From Candidatus Omnitrophota bacterium (GTDB lineage: Bacteria; Omnitrophota; Gorgyraeia; Gygaellales; Profunditerraquicolaceae): a DNA stretch of 31,762 nt. The position numbers were made by a program, and so were the translations under genes. Shown in pieces: positions 16,193 to 22,198 of the stretch; position 1 is the stretch's first letter; every line of letters starts with the position of its first letter. The notes beneath the pieces are model-generated. The model searched no databases. It had not been told where the DNA came from and worked only from the letters and a program-made list of their open reading frames with translations. The DNA is taken from positions 1 to 31,762 of the forward strand of contig JAQTRM010000008.1 in the NCBI GenBank assembly GCA_028711825.1, given 5' to 3'.

Positions 16193-17470
16193 TTAAAAAG
16201 GGAATGGCGGGTTTTTGATCTTCCGTTCCATAGTATGGATATCGAAACTTAATCCGCGCAGCTGTCCGGCAAATGCCGCGGTAAGCCCGACGATTCCCAG
16301 GGTGACGATACCTCCGAACGCCACGCAGGGAACTGTCCCGATCAGCGCGGCGATCATCCCGCTTTCAAAAGCCCCTAATTCATTGGAAGCGCATACAAAA
16401 ACCCAATTGGCCGAAGCGATACGCCCGCGCAAGGCGTCCGGAGAAAGCAGGCGGACCATTGAACGCCGGATTACCATGCTTACACCGTCGAATGCCCCGG
16501 TAAGAAGCAGTGCGATTATCGAGAGGGTAAAATTCTTCGAGAAAGCGAAGATAATAATACTGATGCCGAATCCCGCCACTGCCGACAGTAAATTCCTTCC
16601 GGCATGCCTGATCGGAGGATGCCGCGTGGCAAGCAAGGTGGTGATCAGCGCTCCGAGGGAAGGGGCGGCGTTTAAGAGCCCCAGGCCTTTGGCTCCCACG
16701 TGCAGGATATCGCTGGCGTAAATCGGCAGGAGCATGATCGCCCCGCCGAAAAACACTGAAAACAGGTCCAGCATCATCGCTGTCCAGAGAGGCTGGTTCT
16801 TAAATACAAAATGCCATCCCTGCGCGATGCTTCTGAATATCGAATCGCCGCTTTTGGTAATTTCCTGGTTTTTCGGGGGGATCAGCGCGGTAAAGATCCA
16901 GGAGAGGATAAAACCGGCGGTGATCACGAAATAAGAGCCTGCCGCTCCCCACGCGGCAAAGATAAACCCGATGCAGGCCGGCCCGATCACCGAGCAACTG
17001 ATCCAGGTGCAGCTGATCCAGGAGGAAGCGTTAACGGTAAGGCGTTTGGGAACGACCTGCGCTTCGAAAGCGGTATTGGCGGGATCGGCGAAGCCGCGCG
17101 CCACCCCGGCCAGGAAGATCATCGCGTAAAGCCCGAAAAGGGAACTGCCGTGAGTTTCATAAGAGATTACCGCCATTACGAGCGTGCAGAAACAAGAAAC
17201 CGCCCGGGTTATCAGCAGGATGGTGCGCCGGTTGACGCGGTCGGCGACGTATCCGCCGAAAGGGGCGATCGATATCGCCGGGATCGCCTCGATCAGGCCC
17301 AGCCATCCGAGGGCCAGTGCGCTGTGAGTGATCTTATATATCTGGAAACCGATCACTACCGCCAGTGCCCGGCTGGCGAGCGTGAAAAATCCTACCGAGC
17401 CGATAAAAAGCCGGATATCCGGAACCCTTAAAGCGTCCCTGAAGTCATGAGTAATTTTGGAATTTTCCAT
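16193..17470 (-). CDS. MFS transporter, EntS-like (MFS_3) family
   Basis: A 425-residue inner-membrane protein with about twelve hydrophobic segments. GGYVADRVNRRTILLITR is the MFS loop 2-3 motif A, and the phrasing ARGFADPANTAFEAQVVP followed by LRGRIASANWVF fits the MFS_3 group that includes the enterobactin exporter EntS and macrolide-efflux-like proteins. The substrate cannot be told. It is the only clear minus-strand gene in the window, with a strong own promoter directly at its start. Confidence 0.9.
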   Translation of the reverse strand: MENSKITHDFRDALRVPDIRLFIGSVGFFTLASRALAVVIGFQIYKITHSALALGWLGLIEAIPAISIAPFGGYVADRVNRRTILLITRAVSCFCTLVMAVISYETHGSSLFGLYAMIFLAGVARGFADPANTAFEAQVVPKRLTVNASSWISCTWISCSVIGPACIGFIFAAWGAAGSYFVITAGFILSWIFTALIPPKNQEITKSGDSIFRSIAQGWHFVFKNQPLWTAMMLDLFSVFFGGAIMLLPIYASDILHVGAKGLGLLNAAPSLGALITTLLATRHPPIRHAGRNLLSAVAGFGISIIIFAFSKNFTLSIIALLLTGAFDGVSMVIRRSMVRLLSPDALRGRIASANWVFVCASNELGAFESGMIAALIGTVPCVAFGGIVTLGIVGLTAAFAGQLRGLSFDIHTMERKIKNPPFPF

Positions 17471-17479
17471 AACCTTATA

Positions 17480-17508
17480 GTTATAGTATTAAGAAACGTC
17501 GCTGTCAA
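17480..17508 (-). promoter_or_regulatory. Sigma-70-type promoter of the MFS gene (near-leaderless)
   Basis: Reading the minus strand, TTGACA (17508-17503) is followed by a 17-base spacer and TATAAC (17485-17480). Transcription should start near 17473, leaving about three bases before the ATG at 17470. No ribosome binding site could fit in such a leader. Confidence 0.75.
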
Positions 17509-17528
17509 TCCCAGTTTTCGAGATATAT

Positions 17529-17543
17529 AGGGACCTGGTCCCT
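17529..17543. repeat. Short GGGACC palindrome
   Basis: AGGGACC-T-GGTCCCT is a perfect 7-bp inverted repeat in the divergent MFS/ABC intergenic region. It contains the GGGAC core of the larger palindromes at 16122 and 24547 and lies near another heptad tract. Confidence 0.5.
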
Positions 17544-17597
17544 GAAACTTGATGTCTGTCAAGCAGTTGTGAATGAAGTGTCCCTTCTTTTCGTTTT

Positions 17598-17632
17598 AAC
17601 TGAAAACTGGCGGTTGGAGGGTAGCGGTTGGA
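17598..17632. repeat. Heptad tract upstream of the ABC ATPase gene
   Basis: Five consecutive 7-bp units: AACTGAA, AACTGGC, GGTTGGA (17612-17618), GGGTAGC, then GGTTGGA again (17626-17632). The period is the same as at 9455, 16067 and 24516, but the base composition of the unit differs. Confidence 0.65.
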
Positions 17633-17659
17633 GTTTGACAGCCGGAGAGAGGTATATTT

Positions 17660-17687
17660 TTGTCAGGGATTAATTCTGTGCTATAAT
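17660..17687 (+). promoter_or_regulatory. Sigma-70-type promoter of the orphan ABC ATPase (leaderless)
   Basis: TTGTCA (17660-17665), a 16-base spacer, and a perfect TATAAT (17682-17687). Counting from the -10 box, the predicted first transcribed base is 17694, the A of the ATG. No ribosome binding site is present upstream of that ATG. Confidence 0.7.
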
Positions 17688-17693
17688 AAAATC

Positions 17694-18506
17694 ATGAAAA
17701 ATAACAAATTTCATAATACTCCTCCTTTAATCGAATTCAAAAACCTCACTGTTTTAAAGGGGAAAAATAAAAAAGTCCTGGACGCGGTTTCGCTTAAGAT
17801 CTGGGAGGGAGAGAATATTGCCATCATCGGCCCCAACGGAGCGGGTAAATCTTCGCTGATCAAAACGATCACCCGCCAGTATTATCCTTTAGCCGAAAAA
17901 AGTGGATATCTCTTTAAAATTTGGGGGCAGGAGGTTTGGAATATTTTTGACCTGCGTTCGCTTTTAGGTATAGTTTCTAATGATTTGCAATACACTTGTA
18001 ACCGCGAAATTACCGGGATGGAGATTATCCTCTCGGGATTTTTCGGCGGTATCGGTTTATACCGGGAGCGTATCAGCGCGCGAATGAAAAAGAAAGCACG
18101 GGAGATTACGGATTTCCTGGAGATATGCCATTTAAGGGACCGCAGGATGGACGAGATGTCCAGCGGCGAAGCCAGGCGTTTCCTGATCGGCCGCGCCCTG
18201 GTGCACGATCCCAAAGCGCTTATTCTGGATGAGCCGACCAACAGCCTCGATCTGCACGCGCTTTATAAATTTACCGGGATTATGCGCAAGATTGCCAGGG
18301 CCGGGACAAGCGTGGTTCTGGTCACCCAAAGTATTTCCGATATTATCCCGGAGATCAAACGGGTAATTTTAATGAAAGAAGGCAGGATTTACCGGGATGG
18401 CCCCAAGGAAACGATTCTTACAAAAAAGAATATCAGCGGCCTTTTCGCCAGGGCCGTGGAAATTCAAAAGAAGGGCGGATACTATTATCCTTTAAGGGGC
18501 AGATAG
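17694..18506 (+). CDS. Stand-alone ABC-type ATPase, ModF/PhrA-like (COG1119), with altered H-loop
   Basis: A 270-residue single ATPase domain with no permease or binding protein nearby. Walker A is GPNGAGKS (46-53). The LFKIWGQEVWNIFDLRSLLGIV stretch, with Gln99 as the likely Q-loop residue, is typical of the COG1119 group. The signature is MSSGEARR (155-162) and Walker B ALILDEPTNSLD (Glu180). Where a histidine is expected in the H-loop the protein has Gln212 in LVTQS (codon CAA). I start at 17694 because the promoter predicts transcription from that ATG; an ATG at 17628 would lie upstream of the promoter. Cellular role is unknown. Its stop codon lies inside a terminator hairpin. Confidence 0.85.
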   Translation: MKNNKFHNTPPLIEFKNLTVLKGKNKKVLDAVSLKIWEGENIAIIGPNGAGKSSLIKTITRQYYPLAEKSGYLFKIWGQEVWNIFDLRSLLGIVSNDLQYTCNREITGMEIILSGFFGGIGLYRERISARMKKKAREITDFLEICHLRDRRMDEMSSGEARRFLIGRALVHDPKALILDEPTNSLDLHALYKFTGIMRKIARAGTSVVLVTQSISDIIPEIKRVILMKEGRIYRDGPKETILTKKNISGLFARAVEIQKKGGYYYPLRGR

Positions 18507-18525
18507 CCTATCTGCCCGGATTTTT
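18497..18525 (+). terminator. Intrinsic terminator of the ABC ATPase gene
   Basis: GGGCAGATAG (18497-18506) is followed after one base by its reverse complement (18508-18517), then GGA and five T. The stop codon TAG is part of the stem. The next promoter begins two bases after the T-run. Confidence 0.8.
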
Positions 18526-18526
18526 C

Positions 18527-18555
18527 TTGATAACCTTCGCGGTTGGCCTTATAAT
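18527..18555 (+). promoter_or_regulatory. Sigma-70-type promoter upstream of the acetate kinase trio
   Basis: TTGATA (18527-18532), a spacer of exactly 17 bases, and TATAAT (18550-18555). Transcription should begin near 18562, giving a leader of about 250 bases before the ATG at 18812. Confidence 0.75.
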
Positions 18556-18561
18556 AAAACC

Positions 18562-18811
18562 CGGTCATTAAAAAAATCCGGATACGAAAATTATTCTTAC
18601 GGGTGCCGGCTTACAGAATATCACCCCGCTTCAAACCAGAGGCATTTATACTTTCGCTGCATGAATTCTCCGGATTTAAATCCGGAAATGAAAGCGGCTC
18701 AGTATCAATCCTTAAGTAAACCCCGGTTTTTTTAGTCCGGAGTCTCAAAGGATTGACTTCCCCCGGTGAAAAACAACAGCAGGGCGTGTTTGTCTTCTTA
18801 AAATCGCGATC
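18562..18811 (+). other. Long untranslated leader (no gene seen)
   Basis: The roughly 300 bases between the ABC ATPase and the acetate kinase gene hold the terminator, the promoter and this leader. It contains the inverted copy of a 65-bp palindromic element and a CCGG-rich segment, TCCGG repeats at 18669-18686 and 18736-18740, that could fold back on the palindrome. A 24-codon frame starts at ATG 18661 but has no ribosome binding site, so I do not call it a gene. No ribosome binding site precedes ATG 18812 either. A TAAAAT at 18799-18804 lies seven bases before that ATG and could give a leaderless mRNA, but it lacks a -35 box. Confidence 0.5.
18645..18709 (-). repeat. 65-bp palindromic element, copy 1 (inverted, in leader)
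   Basis: Read on the minus strand it starts ATTGATACTGAGCCG and ends AAGTATAAA. Its centre is a perfect 18-bp palindrome, TCCGGATTTAAATCCGGA (18669-18686). It matches the copy at 20123-20187 at 54 of 65 positions with no gaps, by my manual alignment. Confidence 0.8.
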
Positions 18812-20029
18812 ATGAAAAACAATGTTAATATCCTGATTTTTAACTGCGGGAGTTCTTCGCTGACCTATAAGGTGTTTTGTGCCGCAAGCCCCCGGGAGAT
18901 TAAAGTCTCCGCTTACGGCAAGGCCCACCGGGTAGGGGTCAAGGGCACGGAACCTTCGTTTGTAACGCATTTTATAGACGGAAAGGCGGATAAAGAAGTG
19001 GTCGCGCTTCCCGACCACCGCACGGCGGCCGCCATAATCCTGAAACGCCTGGAAGCGGCCCGGGTAAAAGTGGATTATGCGGGGCACCGTTTTGTGCACG
19101 GGGGAAGCCATTTTAAGAAGTCGGTATTCCTGGATCCTCATAATTTAAAGAAGCTTTCCCTTTGCCTTCCCCTGGCGCCGATCCATAATCCTATCGCGCT
19201 GGCGGTAATCCACGAAACAAGGAAATTTTTTCCGAAATTACCGCAATATGTTACTTTCGATTCTGCTTTTCATTCCCATATCCCGGACTACGCTTATACT
19301 TACGCCCTTCCGGAAAAGATCGTGAAGAGGTTCGGGTTCAGGAAATATGGTTTTCACGGCCTTTCCTACTCCTATGTCTCCGGCGAGGTTCCCCGGTTCC
19401 TTAAGAAGGATCCCGCGAACATCCGGATTGTCGCCTGCCACCTGGGCACGGGCGGCTCGAGCGTGGCGGCGATCAAGAACGGTTCTTCCATAGATTCATC
19501 GATGGGGTATTCGCCGCTCTCCGGACTGGTGATGAGCACCCGCTGCGGGGATATCGACCCGATGCTGATGATCTATTTGATGAGCGCTTACGGTTATCAT
19601 CCCGACCAGTTGATGGATCTTTTGAACAAAAAAAGCGGGCTTTTGGGTATCTCCGGATTTTCCAGCGATATCACGGATATTATCCATCATGTTTACGAAA
19701 ATAAGGATTCCGCCAGGGCGCGCCTGGCGTTCGATATGTATATCCACCGCCTCAAAAAATATATCGGAAGTTATATTATCGCCCTGGGAGGGGTAGACGC
19801 GCTGGTTTTTACCGATGATATCGGGGTCCATAACTGGCAGGTCCGCGAAAGGGTATGTTCGGATATGGAATGGGCCGGTATTCTGCTTGACCGGCGCGCC
19901 AACCGTGGGGCCGTGGGAGATAAGACCGTAAGGATAGAAGCCGTTTCTTCGAAAGTAAAGATTGTGCTCCTGCCGACCGAAGAGGAGTTTATTATCTGCC
20001 TGGAAGGGGCAAAATTGTTGGGGTTATAG
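18812..20029 (+). CDS. ackA: Acetate kinase-family enzyme (acetate/propionate kinase)
   Basis: A 405-residue ASKHA-fold kinase, the usual length, interconverting acetyl phosphate plus ADP with acetate plus ATP in the family. Most catalytic residues are intact: Asn11 and Ser14/Ser16 in NCGSSS, Arg93 in GHRFVHGG, Asp150 in TFDSAFH, His182 in YGFHGLS, Arg244 in STRCGDIDP and a glutamate in PTEEEF near the C-terminus. The conserved HLGNG phosphate loop reads HLGTG (Thr213). No phosphotransacetylase is nearby. It is followed with zero gap by a catalytically degenerate homologue, so the active form could be a heteromer. Substrate is not certain. Confidence 0.88.
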   Translation: MKNNVNILIFNCGSSSLTYKVFCAASPREIKVSAYGKAHRVGVKGTEPSFVTHFIDGKADKEVVALPDHRTAAAIILKRLEAARVKVDYAGHRFVHGGSHFKKSVFLDPHNLKKLSLCLPLAPIHNPIALAVIHETRKFFPKLPQYVTFDSAFHSHIPDYAYTYALPEKIVKRFGFRKYGFHGLSYSYVSGEVPRFLKKDPANIRIVACHLGTGGSSVAAIKNGSSIDSSMGYSPLSGLVMSTRCGDIDPMLMIYLMSAYGYHPDQLMDLLNKKSGLLGISGFSSDITDIIHHVYENKDSARARLAFDMYIHRLKKYIGSYIIALGGVDALVFTDDIGVHNWQVRERVCSDMEWAGILLDRRANRGAVGDKTVRIEAVSSKVKIVLLPTEEEFIICLEGAKLLGL

Positions 20030-21193
20030 ATGATACTGATATTCGATCCGTCACTTTCATATTTGCGTTGGGCGAAAATCAATTCTCGAATGCCGCGGCC
20101 TAAGAAGCAGAGGCTGTCCGGAATTGATACTGAGCCGTTCCAACCTCCGGTTTTAAATCCGGGGAATTTATGCGGCGAACGTATAAAAAGCGGCCTCTTT
20201 TCGGAGGGCAGGTGCAGGCTGGAGCCTGGAAGGCTGGAAAGGATTGCCCGGGATAAGTCCGGAGAAGGCCCGGAAGCGATCGGTTATCTGCTTTACCATG
20301 GAGGGGATATTATTAAAAACCCGGCCGAAGAGATCTCCTTCGATTCCCTGGGGAAGATCGGTGAGTGCGTTAAATTCCTCCCGGAGTATAACGACATAAC
20401 TTTTAAGGTTATCAAGTATTGCCTGAAAAGGTTCCCGAGAGCAAAGCACCTGCTTTTATGCGATACCGCGTTTTTTGTGGATTTGCCTCCGGAAGTCAGC
20501 ACTTACGCCGTCCCTTATGAGCTGCGCAAAAAGGGGGTGAGGAGGTATGGGGGGCAGGGGTTGCTTCATCAGTGGGCCTGGGATAAAGTTAAGGCTTCGG
20601 CGGAAACGAAGGTCTCAAAAGCGATAAGCGTATATCTGGGGGATTACAGCAATATGGTTGCCGTCAAGGACGGACTCCCCCGGGAGACCAGCATGGGTTT
20701 CACCAGCGTGGAGGGGATAATTTCCGCGGTAAGCTGCGGGGATATCGATCCCACGGTGATTTTCCAGCTCTACTCCACCGGGATGTCTTTCGAGGCGATC
20801 AACAGGCTGCTCTCTAAGGAAAGCGGCTTTACCGCGCTCCTGGGCAGGAAGGCCGGTTTTTCCGACCTTCTGGCCGTAAAAAGAGGGCCCAAAGAAATTG
20901 CTTTAAGTAAAATTTACTGTTATAATATTTTGAAATATCTCGGCGGATTTACCTCCGCTTTGGGAGGGGCCGACGCCCTTATTTTTACGGGCGAAGAGAT
21001 AAAATGCAGTATCCCGCTGGTCCGCCGGATATGCGGAAATCTCGGGTTCCTGGGTTTAAAATTGAAGCCGCGCCATACCGCGGGCAAAGGGGTTATTTCT
21101 CTTACGGAGGAAAATTCAACGATCAGGGTTTTCTGTTTAGAATATGAAAAGTGGGGAGTTTTAGCGCAGAGGCTTAAGGAGGGGTTAAAATGA
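20030..21193 (+). CDS. Catalytically degenerate acetate kinase homologue (pseudokinase)
   Basis: A 387-residue homologue of the gene before it. Matching segments include ILIFDPSLSYL (strand 1), LLCDTAF (145), RRYGGQG, SMGFTSVEGI, CGDIDP and GGADALIFTGE. Key residues are changed: Asn to Asp6, the GHR arginine to Leu87, the FHG histidine to Gln176, the HLG histidine to Tyr202 and the TRCGD arginine to Ser235. Asp145 remains. The N-terminal subdomain between strand 1 and YHGG is short and contains the product of the 65-bp palindromic element (residues 32-53). The frame is intact, it starts right after the upstream stop, and it overlaps the next gene by four bases, so it is kept under selection and is not a decayed pseudogene. 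A regulatory or scaffolding partner of the active kinase is my inference. Confidence 0.85.
   Translation: MILIFDPSLSYLRWAKINSRMPRPKKQRLSGIDTEPFQPPVLNPGNLCGERIKSGLFSEGRCRLEPGRLERIARDKSGEGPEAIGYLLYHGGDIIKNPAEEISFDSLGKIGECVKFLPEYNDITFKVIKYCLKRFPRAKHLLLCDTAFFVDLPPEVSTYAVPYELRKKGVRRYGGQGLLHQWAWDKVKASAETKVSKAISVYLGDYSNMVAVKDGLPRETSMGFTSVEGIISAVSCGDIDPTVIFQLYSTGMSFEAINRLLSKESGFTALLGRKAGFSDLLAVKRGPKEIALSKIYCYNILKYLGGFTSALGGADALIFTGEEIKCSIPLVRRICGNLGFLGLKLKPRHTAGKGVISLTEENSTIRVFCLEYEKWGVLAQRLKEGLK
20123..20187 (+). repeat. 65-bp palindromic element, copy 2 (in frame inside the pseudokinase)
   Basis: Begins exactly at codon 32 with ATTGATACTGAGCCG and ends CGTATAAA. The central palindrome is imperfect here. 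It is inverted relative to copy 1, so the pair flanks the acetate kinase gene. It adds no stop or frameshift to the reading frame. Confidence 0.8.
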
Positions 21194-21975
21194 CAGGAGA
21201 AAAGCGTTACATGGAGGATGTAGGGATGAGGAATCTGCCTTTCCCTATGAAGGTTGTTTCAAAGGTAGACAAAAGCGGCCAGTCGACGGTTGCCGATATT
21301 TCGATATCCGCCCGGATTATGCAGGAGTTTGAGGCCGGTTGGATCGACAAATTCATCCAGACTCTGCATAACCATCGTGAACGCATCGGGACAAAGACCT
21401 TGAAAGACAACATCAAGGATTATGTCCGTCACCTGAAAGCCTCTTCGGTTAAAATCGAATTTCAGTATCCTTTTTTTATCGAGAAACGCACCCCGGCTTC
21501 CAAGGATAAATGCCTGGTGAGGTATCAGTGCGCGTATTCCGTAAAAGTGGACGAAGGCGGGAAACCACGTATTATCTTTAAGATCAGGATTCCCTGTATT
21601 ACCACCTATCCGGTTTCTTTCGAGAAAGAGGGAGGGCTTTTCGGGCAGCTAAGCACGGTGGTTATCGAGACGGAATCCAAGAAAGATGTTTTTCCCGAGG
21701 ATCTCGTGGCCCTGGTGGATAAACACGCGGTGATGCCGGTGTATTCCTTTCTTACCAAAGAAGACCAGGATTTCGTGATCCGCAAAGTCCATGAGGTGAG
21801 GAAGACCAGCGTGGTGATGGTGGATGAGATCAAGGACGATTTGGCGCATATGAAGAATATCGATACTTATAAGATCGATTGCCTGAATTTCGGGATGCCT
21901 CATTCTTACAGCACTTCGATCGGCACGGAGAAGAGTATGTGGATACCGTTTACTTCTTACGAGGAAAAGATTTAG
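21190..21975 (+). CDS. GTP cyclohydrolase FolE2 (COG1469) homologue lacking canonical metal ligands
   Basis: A 261-residue protein aligning along the whole length of FolE2: RNLPFPMKVVSKVDKSGQST at the start, EFQYPFFIEKRTPASK, FKIRIPCITTYPVS, VFPEDLVALVDKHAVMPVYSFL and a late PHSYSTS. The FolE2 metal site normally reads CPCSK followed eight residues on by GAH. Here it is YPVSF (140-144) and no histidine follows, so the catalytic cysteine and histidine are lost. It overlaps the pseudokinase by four bases, has a good AAGGAGG site, and a terminator follows. It probably does not make dihydroneopterin triphosphate. A new substrate or a structural role is possible. Confidence 0.82.
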   Translation: MTGEKRYMEDVGMRNLPFPMKVVSKVDKSGQSTVADISISARIMQEFEAGWIDKFIQTLHNHRERIGTKTLKDNIKDYVRHLKASSVKIEFQYPFFIEKRTPASKDKCLVRYQCAYSVKVDEGGKPRIIFKIRIPCITTYPVSFEKEGGLFGQLSTVVIETESKKDVFPEDLVALVDKHAVMPVYSFLTKEDQDFVIRKVHEVRKTSVVMVDEIKDDLAHMKNIDTYKIDCLNFGMPHSYSTSIGTEKSMWIPFTSYEEKI

Positions 21976-22053
21976 TTTGGGAAATAAGCGTTCTCTTTTT
22001 TTCTGTGTCTTGGCGGCGCCCGTATGGCGTTTGCCTGCCGGCAGGAGGAGTTT

Positions 22054-22088
22054 AAAAAGCAGCTCTTCGGAAGAATGAGTTGCTTTTT
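22054..22088 (+). terminator. Terminator of the acetate kinase / FolE2-like unit
   Basis: AAAAAGCAGCTC (22054-22065) pairs with GAGTTGCTTTTT (22077-22088) with one G-U pair, ending in a T-run and then ATTTTAT. A 12-bp palindrome, CCTGCCGGCAGG (22034-22045), precedes it. Confidence 0.8.
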
Positions 22089-22198
22089 ATTTTATGAGGT
22101 TTAAAGAAGATGCCGCGGCCGGGGTTTGGTAAAATAATTTTTACGGCGGTTTATGCGGCGTTATCCGGTTTGTAAACTTTTACTTAGAGGAGTCTGAA

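Noticed and set aside
16215..17431. Several plus-strand open frames opposite the MFS gene
   Set aside because: Antisense shadows: no recognisable domains, no ribosome sites, and the minus-strand MFS protein accounts for the region.
18661..18735. 24-codon frame MNSPDLNPEMKAAQ... in the leader
   Set aside because: No ribosome binding site, and the first part is just the palindromic repeat element.
18611..19141. Minus-strand open frame of 176 codons ending DTEPLSFPDLNPENS, similar to residues 33-47 of the pseudokinase
   Set aside because: Most of it is antisense to the acetate kinase gene. The similarity is explained by the inverted 65-bp element, not by a second protein.
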